DNA of 38,926 nucleotides from Bacteroidota bacterium. GTDB taxonomy: Bacteria; Bacteroidota; Bacteroidia; Sphingobacteriales; Sphingobacteriaceae. The stretch is taken from assembly GCA_013286325.1 (NCBI GenBank), contig JABDFZ010000018.1:1-38926 (forward strand). The letters are read 5' to 3'. Positions 7,998-16,220 of the stretch are shown here, piece after piece. Numbering within the stretch: the stretch's first letter is position 1; each line of letters begins with the position of its first letter. The notes below the pieces were generated by a model. The model saw nothing but the letters and a program-made list of their open reading frames with translations. It was not told the origin of the DNA and ran no database searches. The position numbers were made by a program, and so were the translations under genes.

Positions 7998-8807
7998 TTA
8001 ATTGTATGGCCTATAAACTTCTTTTTGAAGGTTAAGGTTATCATTTTTTTTATGATAAGGTATTTTTTTCAGCCATAATTTTAATGCTTGCCAGTGTATT
8101 AAACTAATAACTTTTAATGTAATCAACGGGAAGCTGAAAAAATAACGTAATAAGGTAGCGTCTTTTAATGGTTTACGCTGGCCGCTTAGCGTGCTGATAA
8201 AAAAGCGGTTGCCCTCTTTGTCATAGTCGTCAATTTTTAACTGCAATTTTTCATCCGGTATGTGCAGGTCAAAATCGAAATTTGTATCCATTTCAATAAA
8301 TGGCGATACGTAAAAATATTTGGCAGTATTTTGTTTGTACTGATCGTTTTGCAGTGTATCTGCACCTAAAAAATAGGGCTTCATCTCTAAAAACGTATTG
8401 CACACCTCAACTATCGAGCAAACAGGGCGGCCTTGCTCGTCATAACAGAAATAAAAAGACACAGGATTAAACTGGTATCCAAAAGTGCAAAGGTTGGTTA
8501 AAAGCATGATCCTGCCATTGCCAATATCCACACCATTGGTTTGCAGATACATGGTTATCTGTTGGCGAACGTTTTTTGAAGTATCGGGGTTTTCTTTTGG
8601 GAGCTGTAAATGATCCTTATCCCTGAAATTGAAAAGATTAAACCTGTTACGGCTCATAAATTTCAGCCGCTTATCAAGCATATCAATTTCATCCAGGTCA
8701 AGGTAAAACATAAACACATCATAATGGAACCGGTGCGCCTTTGGCGCCAAACGATTGTGCATTACGCGGGCTTTGTATAAACAGGAATTAATATCGGCAT
8801 TTGCCAT
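7998..8807 (-). CDS. DUF1365 family protein
   Basis: A 269-residue protein of the DUF1365 family (COG3496). Recognisable segments are LYKARVMHNRLAPKAHRFHY at the N-terminus, the FYLDLDEID stretch, TNLCTFGYQFNPVSFYFCYD in the centre, and VSPF followed by a lipocalin-like region. The biochemical role is unproven, but the family is nearly always found next to Cfa-type methyltransferases and COG2907 FAD enzymes, as here (21 bp after the FAD gene, 83 bp before cfa). It is probably a partner in fatty-acid methylation or later steps. Confidence 0.9.
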   Translation of the reverse strand: MANADINSCLYKARVMHNRLAPKAHRFHYDVFMFYLDLDEIDMLDKRLKFMSRNRFNLFNFRDKDHLQLPKENPDTSKNVRQQITMYLQTNGVDIGNGRIMLLTNLCTFGYQFNPVSFYFCYDEQGRPVCSIVEVCNTFLEMKPYFLGADTLQNDQYKQNTAKYFYVSPFIEMDTNFDFDLHIPDEKLQLKIDDYDKEGNRFFISTLSGQRKPLKDATLLRYFFSFPLITLKVISLIHWQALKLWLKKIPYHKKNDNLNLQKEVYRPYN

Positions 8808-8828
8808 ATATGAATATACGGGATAATG

Positions 8829-10154
8829 TTAACCTTTAAAATTATCTGTGTTATAAACCGGCTGTCCCAGCAAACCTGAGCAAAGTGTTACTGCGCTTGC
8901 AAAGGCATCTTCATGAAAGCCGTATTTAAAATAGCTGCCGCAAAAATATACGGGACCTTTTTCATTCAGTTTGTGCAATTTGGCCTGGGCATTTATAGCA
9001 GGTACGTCAAACAGCGGATGCTCGTAATCAAGTTCTTTAATAATTTTAGTTTCATCCAACCCTTCATGCGGGTTAATGGAAACAAAATAATCTCTTTTGT
9101 CAGATACTCCCTGAAGCTTATTCATCCAGTAAATAGTAGTGGGCATAAGCTTGCCGTTTTGCATTTTTATGCTGTAGTTCCAGCTACTCCAGGCAAGTTT
9201 TGTTTTAGGCATTATACTTTTGTCGGTATGTAAAACGGCTTTGTTATATTGATATTTAAATTTCGAAAGCAAATTCTCTTCCTCGGCCGTCGGGTTACCG
9301 AGCATAGTTAAAGCCTGATCGCCATGAGAGGCAATGATCACACGGTCAAATACCTCTTGTGAACCATCAGAGGCATGAACCGTTATCTGACCGTTTTCAC
9401 GGACTACCTTTACTGCCTTACGGTTTATATGAATTTTATCTTTAAAAGGCCTGATCAGAATTTCACGGTACGACTGACTCCCTTTGTCCAGTGTGTACCA
9501 CTGATGCTGGGTATCAAGCCCTAAAAAACCATGATTCAGAAAAAAACGGATAAGTGTTACAGCTGGAAAATCGAGCATTTGCTCCATCGGTGTCGACCAT
9601 ACAGCAGAACTCATTGGCACCAGGTATTTCCAGATCATATCCTCACCAAAGCCAAGCTCCTTTACATATTCACCTATCGAGTAATTGGCATATTTAGGGT
9701 TATCCAATGCTTTCACACTTTCCTTATTGAACCTGCCTATCTGGTTCAGCATTTTTATATACTTAAGGTTAAATATGTTCCGCCGTTGCGCAAAAAGATG
9801 GTTAATGCTCGATCCGCTGTATTCCAGCCCGCTTGGAATATGCTGCACGCTGAACGACATATCCGTTTTTTTAACCGGAGCTTTTATCTCATCAAACAGT
9901 TGGCAAAGGCTCGGGTAGGTTTTATAATTGAAAACCATAAAGCCTGTATCTATATAAATTGGTTTGCCATCTTCATCAACAGTCACAGTATTGGTATGGC
10001 CTCCAACATAATCGTTTTGCTCATATATGGTCAGGTCGCAATGTTTATGCAAAAAATGGGCACATCCCATCCCTGCAATTCCGGTTCCTATTATAGCTAT
10101 ACGGCCGAGGCCCCCTAACCCCTTAAAGGGAGAATTTAGATCTGGTTGGTTCAT
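8829..10154 (-). CDS. FAD-dependent oxidoreductase (COG2907 type)
   Basis: A 441-residue flavoprotein of the amine-oxidase/phytoene-desaturase fold. The dinucleotide-binding motif IAIIGTGIAGMG begins near residue 18, the acidic end of strand 2 is in LTIYEQNDYVGGHTNTV, and the C-terminal FAD segment is YFCGSYFKYGFHEDAFASAV. COG2907 proteins accompany cfa and DUF1365 and may desaturate or oxidise a methylated acyl chain. ATG 10154 overlaps the preceding stop in an ATGA; a start at 10172 is possible but less likely. Residues before the core (SPFKGLGGLG) look repeat-derived. Confidence 0.88.
   Translation of the reverse strand: MNQPDLNSPFKGLGGLGRIAIIGTGIAGMGCAHFLHKHCDLTIYEQNDYVGGHTNTVTVDEDGKPIYIDTGFMVFNYKTYPSLCQLFDEIKAPVKKTDMSFSVQHIPSGLEYSGSSINHLFAQRRNIFNLKYIKMLNQIGRFNKESVKALDNPKYANYSIGEYVKELGFGEDMIWKYLVPMSSAVWSTPMEQMLDFPAVTLIRFFLNHGFLGLDTQHQWYTLDKGSQSYREILIRPFKDKIHINRKAVKVVRENGQITVHASDGSQEVFDRVIIASHGDQALTMLGNPTAEEENLLSKFKYQYNKAVLHTDKSIMPKTKLAWSSWNYSIKMQNGKLMPTTIYWMNKLQGVSDKRDYFVSINPHEGLDETKIIKELDYEHPLFDVPAINAQAKLHKLNEKGPVYFCGSYFKYGFHEDAFASAVTLCSGLLGQPVYNTDNFKG
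10109..10143. repeat. REP-like sequence inside the start of the FAD oxidoreductase gene
   Basis: The stretch contains CCCCCTAACCCCTTAAAGGG followed by AGAATTTAGAT. It resembles intergenic 'ctccctttaagggg' repeats that I recall from Sphingobacteriaceae, and its core CCCTTAAAGGG is a near-palindrome. Here it is read in frame as SPFKGLGGLG between the start codon and the FAD-binding motif. Family membership needs a genome search. Confidence 0.5.
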
Positions 10155-11305
10155 TTTATATGCTCCCCGCATATTGTATTTAAAAAAGTTTCCACAGCAT
10201 AGGTTGATAGTTGTCCACCGGGGCCATTTAAGTTATAATCAAACCCATGGGTTGCCCATGGTAGTTTTAGCCAATAGTGTTTTATGTCGTTTTGCTGTAG
10301 CTTTAAATTAAGGCGTCGGCTATGCTCGCGCGAAACCAGCACATCATTTTCCCCATGTATAATAAGGGTTGGGATAGATTGCCTGTCTACAAATTCCAAC
10401 GGAGAACATTCGGCATATTTCTGCGGAACCTGGCTGTAATTTCCGCCAATGTAATCTTCCATTACTTTCCTCGAATCCATTATGAGTGGGTTAGAACGAA
10501 TTGAGTATCCCCATATCATATCAGCAGGGCCATAAAAATCAACAACGCCTTTTAAGCGGTTATCGTGCAATGTATATGCGGCCAGCAAGGCAATCTGCGC
10601 ACCGGCAGAACGCCCTATCAGAACAAAATTATTGGTATCTATATGCAGTTCATCAGCGTTTTTACACAAATAAACCATTGCAGCTTTTATATCTTCAACA
10701 GGGGCAGGGGTTTGCCATTTGGGAGCCAACCGGTAATTTATCGCTGCTACATTATAACCCTGGATGGCGAGATAGCTGTTTAGTTCAGGCAGTTGTTTGC
10801 TGTCCCCACCTGCCCATGAGCCGCCATGAACAACTATGATACAAGATTTTTTGCCAATAACCCTGGAAGGATAAAAATCAAGGTTCATGGAGGTATCCTT
10901 ATACTTTACATAGGTCATTGTATGATAAGGCATATCCTTTGTTCTTTTAAATAAATTGAAAAAACTAAAAGGAGACCTGTCACCAGGAAAGCAAACAGGG
11001 TACCCATCTGTATACATACCCGCAAAAGATTTAGTCATATCGGCTTTAACATCTTTTGCAACCCAATACGCCCTTATTATAGGTGTAATAAATATTAGGA
11101 TTGTTATCAACCCTAAAACTGTACCTGCAAGCTGATATTTTTGAACCCAAAACCCGCTTAAGGTAACTACCCCGGCAATACCTGCAAATAATAAGGGAAA
11201 TTCTGTTATACCAATGGCAAGTAACCATAAATGATACTCAGGCGCTTTTAAAAAACACAACAGCGAGATGAGCAATAAAATAACAAGTACGTAAAAACGG
11301 ATCAT
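10151..11305 (-). CDS. Membrane-anchored alpha/beta hydrolase (esterase/lipase-like)
   Basis: A 384-residue protein with about three N-terminal membrane helices (residues 1-80) and a BD-FAE/hormone-sensitive-lipase type hydrolase domain. The oxyanion region is VVHGGSWAGGD, the nucleophile is Ser233 in IGRSAGAQ, the acid lies near HGENDVLV and the histidine near ATHGFDY. It likely cleaves or transfers an acyl ester at the membrane. It is joined to the CNMT-like gene upstream and to the FAD gene downstream by ATGA overlaps, so it is part of the same pathway. Substrate unknown. Confidence 0.86.
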   Translation of the reverse strand: MIRFYVLVILLLISLLCFLKAPEYHLWLLAIGITEFPLLFAGIAGVVTLSGFWVQKYQLAGTVLGLITILIFITPIIRAYWVAKDVKADMTKSFAGMYTDGYPVCFPGDRSPFSFFNLFKRTKDMPYHTMTYVKYKDTSMNLDFYPSRVIGKKSCIIVVHGGSWAGGDSKQLPELNSYLAIQGYNVAAINYRLAPKWQTPAPVEDIKAAMVYLCKNADELHIDTNNFVLIGRSAGAQIALLAAYTLHDNRLKGVVDFYGPADMIWGYSIRSNPLIMDSRKVMEDYIGGNYSQVPQKYAECSPLEFVDRQSIPTLIIHGENDVLVSREHSRRLNLKLQQNDIKHYWLKLPWATHGFDYNLNGPGGQLSTYAVETFLNTICGEHIK

Positions 11306-12336
11306 GCGTTTGTTTTGTGAAATAAATAATGACTAACTATCCATTCATTGCCGTTGTTATAGTTCCACAGTTCGGCGCAGGCCATGTAAAACAAGCGCCA
11401 ATAAACCCACCATTTTAACGCCTGATCTTTCCCGTAAGTTTCTTCAAACAGCGGAATGATCTCCGTTCTGTGTTTATCCATATTTTTAAGCCAGGCTTCG
11501 GCAGTTTTCCCGTAATGTGTACCGTTTACATGCCAGTGTTTTTCAACTACAAGGTCATCATTAAAATAAAACATCAGGTCATCGCTCGGCATTATACCTC
11601 CTGTAAAAAAATACTTGCTCATCCAGTCGGTTTCGTCAATCACCTCAAAAAGGTAGGCATATTCTTTATGTGTAAATATATGGATGAATAACTTGCCGTC
11701 AGACTTTAAGAACGATGCCACTTTTTTCATAAGCCTGGCATAATTGCGCATGTGTTCAAACATCTCAACAGATACTACCCTGTCAAATTGCTTATCTATG
11801 CTAAAAGTATTCATATCGGCAGTTATTACGGTCAGGTTTTTTATTCCGCGTTCATTAGCAGCTAAATCAATAAATACCTTTTGTGTGCGCGAATTAGATA
11901 CTACTGTAAACTCACTTTCCGGATATTTTGCAGCCATATAAAGCGAGAACGAACCCCAGCCACAACCCAATTCCAGCACTTGCTGCCCGTTTTGTAGTTC
12001 GGCACGCTGGCAGGTAAGTTCCAGCATATCGTCCTCCGCCTGGTCGAGTTCAGTAACACCTGGTTTATAATAACAGCTTGAATATTTGAGGTTTTTGCCA
12101 AGGCAGTACTGATAAAATTGTGTAGGCACTTCATAATGTTGTTCATTGGCATCAGCGGTGTTTACTGCAATCGGCGAGGCCTTCAACTGTTCTATCAGTG
12201 CCATTAAATGTGCCTGCTGTGCTTCGGTATCCCCTTTGTTCTCGTCACGCAGCCGCTGCTTTAATAATTTGCGGATCCCGCTCCTCAATAAAAAATCAGG
12301 AACTTTATTTTCTTCAATTAATTTGTCGTACCACAT
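11302..12336 (-). CDS. SAM methyltransferase, coclaurine N-methyltransferase-like/Cfa superfamily
   Basis: A 344-residue methyltransferase of the Cfa superfamily, but of the branch resembling plant coclaurine N-methyltransferase-like proteins. Family-typical segments are ANEQHYEVPTQFYQYCLG, LKYSSCYY, VLELGCGWGSFSLYMA (SAM site), VVSVEMFEHMRNY, YFFTGGIMPS and the C-terminal CAELWNYNNGNEW. It lacks the long N-terminal domain of the Cfa encoded at 6676-7914, so the two are distinct enzymes. Probable substrate is an acyl chain or a small amine. The stop overlaps the next gene's start (ATGA); the upstream gap to DUF1295 is 108 bp. Confidence 0.88.
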   Translation of the reverse strand: MWYDKLIEENKVPDFLLRSGIRKLLKQRLRDENKGDTEAQQAHLMALIEQLKASPIAVNTADANEQHYEVPTQFYQYCLGKNLKYSSCYYKPGVTELDQAEDDMLELTCQRAELQNGQQVLELGCGWGSFSLYMAAKYPESEFTVVSNSRTQKVFIDLAANERGIKNLTVITADMNTFSIDKQFDRVVSVEMFEHMRNYARLMKKVASFLKSDGKLFIHIFTHKEYAYLFEVIDETDWMSKYFFTGGIMPSDDLMFYFNDDLVVEKHWHVNGTHYGKTAEAWLKNMDKHRTEIIPLFEETYGKDQALKWWVYWRLFYMACAELWNYNNGNEWIVSHYLFHKTNA

Positions 12337-12444
12337 GTAATCAGGCTCCGGTTTTTATCAGTTTTTAAATTATGGTTGTGCTTTTTGATGTTTACGTTTT
12401 TTGAGCAGGAATGGATTTGAAAGGCGAGTTTTTAAGATAGAAAA

Positions 12445-13266
12445 CTATTTCTTGACTCTTGGTTCTTGTCTCCTGGCTCTCTTAAACCATGGCACAAATA
12501 CACTTACACTTTGTTGATATTTTTTAAATGCCTCGCCTTTTGTCCGTAACGATTGTTGTTCGGTCATGGGTATTCCGGTCACTTTCAATAAAAGATACAA
12601 AATTATAGCCGGGCTTATTACGGCAATATAGCCGTATGGCGATGCCAGTGCAAATACAAAGTAAGATACCCACATCAGCCATTCAAAAAAATAGTTAGGG
12701 TGCCTCGAGTAACCCCAAAGGCCAACATCACAAACCTTACCCTTATTTGCCGGGTTCTTTTTAAATGCAGCAAGCTGTGCATCGGCGGTAGCTTCGCCAA
12801 AAACGCTTGTTGCCCATAAAACCGCTCCGGCATATTCTAATACGGAAAGTTCGGGTTTTGTATTTATGGTGATAATAAAAAACGGGATCGCCAGCAAAAC
12901 ATTCGATACGGCCTGCATCTGGAAAAAGCCAAACATCTTTTTCTCTGCAGCTTTGCCCCATTCCTTACGGATCTGCGCATAGCGCGGCTCCTCTTCATGC
13001 AAATGTTTTAATATTCTTACCGCCAAATGCGTGCCTAAACGTGCGCCGGCAATAATCACCATTCCGCATATCAAAAGCTTCCTGGTTTCAAAGCCTGGTG
13101 CAAGCAGCAATAATATAATGGCGATTACCGGGAAGTTATACGACCAGAAAATATCGACCACCCCTGCATTTTTTATTTTGTATGACCATAGCCATATAAA
13201 AACCATAATTAAACAGCAAGCTATCATGCTATAAATTACCAATGCGTAAATCGGGTGGTTATCCAT
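12445..13266 (-). CDS. DUF1295 membrane protein (steroid 5-alpha-reductase-like)
   Basis: A 273-residue protein with about six membrane helices of the DUF1295 family (COG3752), related to steroid 5-alpha reductases and isoprenylcysteine methyltransferases. The C-terminal signature WGYSRHPNYFFEWLMWVSYF is clear, as is the earlier GARLGTHLAVRILKHLHEEEPRY. These proteins usually reduce or methylate a lipid substrate in the membrane. The start overlaps the end of the DUF1475 gene by eight bases. The last residues (RARRQEPRVKK) match a low-complexity repeat common in such genomes and may not be ancestral. Confidence 0.88.
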   Translation of the reverse strand: MDNHPIYALVIYSMIACCLIMVFIWLWSYKIKNAGVVDIFWSYNFPVIAIILLLLAPGFETRKLLICGMVIIAGARLGTHLAVRILKHLHEEEPRYAQIRKEWGKAAEKKMFGFFQMQAVSNVLLAIPFFIITINTKPELSVLEYAGAVLWATSVFGEATADAQLAAFKKNPANKGKVCDVGLWGYSRHPNYFFEWLMWVSYFVFALASPYGYIAVISPAIILYLLLKVTGIPMTEQQSLRTKGEAFKKYQQSVSVFVPWFKRARRQEPRVKK

Positions 13267-13594
13267 TTTGTTTACTTAAAAGTTCTTTTAGCCCTTCACC
13301 TTGTTTTAGTTTAAAAAGCTGGATCAACACATAGGCGCAACTGGCTATACTACCTAAAACTACTAATAATATCAGCCAGACAATACTCAGTAAAACACTT
13401 TTTTCTTTATAGCACACCCAAAGAAAGATAACCGTTACATTGGCATAAAAATCCCAAAGCGTTGCCCGCATCCATGGTATTGAGCCAAGAAAATCCCATT
13501 CTTTAAAAAGATTGCTGTGTATGCTGGTATTAATAACCTGGTAGCACATCCATATAAAAAGTACACTGAAGAATATTTTTAAGGCAGTGATCAT
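13259..13594 (-). CDS. DUF1475 small membrane protein
   Basis: A 111-residue protein with three hydrophobic segments (about residues 4-22, 46-64 and 70-92). The middle segment reads ATLWDFYANVTVIFLWVCYKE, which matches the DUF1475 family as I remember it. Function unknown. It overlaps the DUF1295 gene by eight bases, so the two products are probably made together and may interact. It follows the peroxiredoxin gene by 48 bp. Confidence 0.75.
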   Translation of the reverse strand: MITALKIFFSVLFIWMCYQVINTSIHSNLFKEWDFLGSIPWMRATLWDFYANVTVIFLWVCYKEKSVLLSIVWLILLVVLGSIASCAYVLIQLFKLKQGEGLKELLSKQNG

Positions 13595-13642
13595 TTTTAG
13601 GTTGATTAATTAAAATTAGTCAGTAATAAGTACCTGTCTCAC

Positions 13643-14188
13643 TTAACCGCCATTATGCGTTTTTATAAAAGCAAGTGCATCATCAGCATGTTTTTTCCCC
13701 TGCATCATTGCTGTATAAGCAAAAACTATTTTACCATGTTTATCAACTACAAAAGTTTCCCTGCCAGTCATAAACATTTTATTTTTTACTCCGAATTTAT
13801 GATACACCACATTATCAGGATCGCTCAACAATATAAAAGGCAAGTTATAATGGTCTGCAAAACTCTTATGACTGGCAACCGTGCCTGCGTTTATACCGAT
13901 CACTTTTGCACCTGCCTTTGTGAAGTCAGTAAAGCTATCTCTAAATTGACAGGCCTCTTTAGTACAAACCATACTTTCATCTTTCGGATAAAAATAAATC
14001 ACCAGGTAGCTCTTGCCCACATAATCTGCACTGTTGAATATTTTCCCGCTTTGGTCTTTTAGCATAAATGCAGGCATAGCATCGCCAACAACCAATTCCT
14101 TTTCACTTGCCTGTGCCTTTGCAGTGCCCAATAATAAGAACGAAAGAGATATGGTAAGTATTAAACTGAGGGTGAGTTTCCTTTTCAT
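13643..14188 (-). CDS. Secreted peroxiredoxin (PrxQ/BCP type)
   Basis: A 181-residue thiol peroxidase with a clear Sec signal peptide (residues 1-26, ending GTAKAQA), so it acts in the periplasm or is surface-exposed, unlike most cytoplasmic BCP proteins. The peroxidatic Cys75 sits in YPKDESMVC (PxxxSxxC) and the resolving cysteine is Cys80 five residues later, as in PrxQ. It reduces peroxides and lipid hydroperoxides using thiol donors. It stands at the head of the lipid-modification cluster and after a terminator, so the cluster promoter is probably just upstream of it. Confidence 0.9.
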   Translation of the reverse strand: MKRKLTLSLILTISLSFLLLGTAKAQASEKELVVGDAMPAFMLKDQSGKIFNSADYVGKSYLVIYFYPKDESMVCTKEACQFRDSFTDFTKAGAKVIGINAGTVASHKSFADHYNLPFILLSDPDNVVYHKFGVKNKMFMTGRETFVVDKHGKIVFAYTAMMQGKKHADDALAFIKTHNGG

Positions 14189-14230
14189 GTTTCAATTTAC
14201 GAAGTAAAAGCTGTACAGCGATTTATTAAT

Positions 14231-14269
14231 GTAAAATAAAAAAGCCAGACCCTCTTTCGAAGATCCGGC
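14231..14269 (-). terminator. Intrinsic terminator after the sugar isomerase-like gene
   Basis: On the minus strand an 11-bp stem (GCCGGATCTTC with GAGGGTCTGGC, including G-T pairs) closes on a GAAA tetraloop, and a run of seven T residues follows. It lies between the isomerase-like gene and the peroxiredoxin gene and separates the two transcription units. Confidence 0.82.
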
Positions 14270-14293
14270 CAGCGTTGATTGATTGAAATTTTT

Positions 14294-15169
14294 CTAAACT
14301 AAATTCTTTTTTATGTAGGTAATACTTTGTGTGATGCTGTCGTAAGGGTTACCCGGACAAACATCCTGCTCAACAAAGAAATATTTTAATCCTGCTTTAT
14401 TGGCATGTTTAAATATACGCTTAAAATCAATTATTCCATTACCCACTTCGGTAAACATACGTTTTGGGGTTTTATCCATATCCTTAACATGCCAAAGCGG
14501 GAAACGCCCCGGGTGCTCATTTATCAAAGCAATAGGATCCTGGTTAGCTTTTGTTACCCAGTAAAGGTCCATTTCCATTTTAACCAGGTCTTTATCGGTA
14601 GTGCCCAGCAATGTTTCATAAGGGTATTTACCATCTTCCTGTATAAATTCAAAATCGTGGTTATGGTAACAAAGCTGGATGCCTGCTTTTTTACATACTT
14701 CGCCTGCTTTGTTTAAATCGCCGCCTATTTTTTTATAGTGTTCCAATTTTCCGCGTTCCGCTGGCGATAGCCATGCACATATCATATATTTTACACCTAA
14801 TGCCGCAGCATCATCCACAGCTTTATTCCAGTCGTTCAATATGGTGCCTTTCATTTCCTTGCCGTCCTCACCCAAACGATAATGGCTGCTTGGCATAATC
14901 AAACCATTGTCTTTTAAAACTTTGCCAAATTTCGCTGCATCCATTCCGTAAAACTGCTCGCTGCCTGTATAGGTGGCACCTTCAACAGAAGTATAGCCTA
15001 TTTGTGCAACCTTTGCTAAAGCAGCTACGGGGTCGGCACTCATGGCATCTCTTACGGTGTATAATTGCAGCCCTATATATTTTTTGTCATACGCAAATAA
15101 TTGCGGAGCTACTAATAATCCGGCCGAAAGCATAGCCGAAGTTTTGAGAAATGATCGTCTGGTAGTCAT
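14294..15169 (-). CDS. Exported sugar phosphate isomerase/epimerase-like TIM barrel protein
   Basis: A 291-residue protein with a Tat-type leader (TTRRSFLKTSAMLSAG, cleavage near residue 26) and a xylose-isomerase-like TIM barrel (AP endonuclease 2 superfamily). Barrel features include IGLQLYTVRDAM, the metal-ligand region LCYHNHDFEF, KMEMDLYW, LWHVKDMD and EVGNGIIDF. Such proteins are abundant in Bacteroidota and many act on unusual sugars or glycosides in the periplasm; the substrate here is unknown. An intrinsic terminator follows it. The NIPSNAP gene lies upstream on the same strand, 93 bp away. Confidence 0.88.
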   Translation of the reverse strand: MTTRRSFLKTSAMLSAGLLVAPQLFAYDKKYIGLQLYTVRDAMSADPVAALAKVAQIGYTSVEGATYTGSEQFYGMDAAKFGKVLKDNGLIMPSSHYRLGEDGKEMKGTILNDWNKAVDDAAALGVKYMICAWLSPAERGKLEHYKKIGGDLNKAGEVCKKAGIQLCYHNHDFEFIQEDGKYPYETLLGTTDKDLVKMEMDLYWVTKANQDPIALINEHPGRFPLWHVKDMDKTPKRMFTEVGNGIIDFKRIFKHANKAGLKYFFVEQDVCPGNPYDSITQSITYIKKNLV

Positions 15170-15223
15170 CGGTTTTTAAATTGGTGAAGTAAATATAGTG
15201 TATTACTGACACAATATAAAATG

Positions 15224-15267
15224 CAACCGAATTGATACAATTAAACAACCGAATTGATACAATTAAA
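15224..15267. repeat. Perfect 22-bp tandem duplication at the NIPSNAP stop codon
   Basis: The 22-base unit starting CAACCGAATTGATAC occurs at 15224-15245 and again, identically, at 15246-15267. The second copy contains the stop codon of the NIPSNAP gene (15263-15265). It looks like a recent slippage duplication. Confidence 0.85.
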
Positions 15268-16057
15268 TTTGAGAGCAGGTCGCAGGCGTTAAAAATGTAG
15301 ATGTAATGCGCGATACCAGCTTGGCATCTGCATAATCAGGAACAGCGCTTATCTCCTTCCATTGCGAATCGCTGCCAAAGGCTTTCCAGTTAGCATCATG
15401 CGCAGCCATATCCTCAAAGGCGACCATATACATAAGATTGGGCCTTAATTCGCCAATCAATGTTTCACCAAAAAACACCGGGTTAAAGCCAAGCCGTTTA
15501 AAAATATCTATCTCGCCGGCATTGTTAAACATTTCCAGTTTCTTTTTGCCGGCTGCTTCTGTGGCATGCTCGTATCTGCGTAATTCAAATATTCTCGGCT
15601 TTTTATCAGGTACTTGCATTTGGGGCATGTGTGCAAAAGCTTTTAATAGCGAACTTTCTATCCGTTCGTAAGCAGGCTCAGTTGCGGGGGCATTTAAATA
15701 GCCTGCGCCATTTGCCTGGTATAGTTTATTATCGTTTAGTTTATCCTCAACATTTAAAAAATTATCCAATGAACTATAAGGGATTAAAGCATATATTTTT
15801 GTTTGCCCGGTTGGTTTAAGTTCGGTAAAAACACCAATATTTTTACAACCCAGCTTATTCAGCGCCGGGATAGCCGCATTTTTAAAATATTCTTCTACTA
15901 ATTTTTGCTGCTGTTCATTTTTTAAGGTATAAACCCTCAGTTCATAAAACTCAGAACCTTCGTTTATCAAAGCATCTTTTGCCATACTAATTTGCGGTAT
16001 TACTGCCCCGGCAGCGGTTATTAATAAAGATGATTTTACAAATTTGCGTCGTTGCAT
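15263..16057 (-). CDS. Exported NIPSNAP family protein
   Basis: A 264-residue protein with an N-terminal export signal (MQRRKFVKSSLLITAAGAV, Tat- or Sec-like) and two tandem NIPSNAP ferredoxin-like domains. The first starts at FYELRVYTLKN (about residue 38) and the second at IFELRRYEHAT (about residue 155), each with a tyrosine/arginine-rich first strand. NIPSNAP proteins have no settled activity; in Bacteroidota they often sit beside Tat-exported sugar enzymes, as here. The upstream gap is shared with the divergent cysE gene. Confidence 0.87.
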   Translation of the reverse strand: MQRRKFVKSSLLITAAGAVIPQISMAKDALINEGSEFYELRVYTLKNEQQQKLVEEYFKNAAIPALNKLGCKNIGVFTELKPTGQTKIYALIPYSSLDNFLNVEDKLNDNKLYQANGAGYLNAPATEPAYERIESSLLKAFAHMPQMQVPDKKPRIFELRRYEHATEAAGKKKLEMFNNAGEIDIFKRLGFNPVFFGETLIGELRPNLMYMVAFEDMAAHDANWKAFGSDSQWKEISAVPDYADAKLVSRITSTFLTPATCSQI

Positions 16058-16220
16058 GGTGGTAATTATAGATTATATATAGGGTTAGTAGGATTATAAA
16101 GGCCTGAATCCCCTATAATAAGTCTCTAATCTCTACATTAAACTTGCTTTTTACAAACAAACAACATTCTTTTATATAAACTTGTAGACTGAAATAAACC
16201 TGAAATCGTTGAACTTAAAC

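Noticed and set aside
9531..10118. 195-codon plus-strand frame opposite the FAD oxidoreductase gene
   Set aside because: No recognisable domain, low-complexity hydrophobic and basic composition, and it is fully covered by the conserved oxidoreductase on the minus strand.
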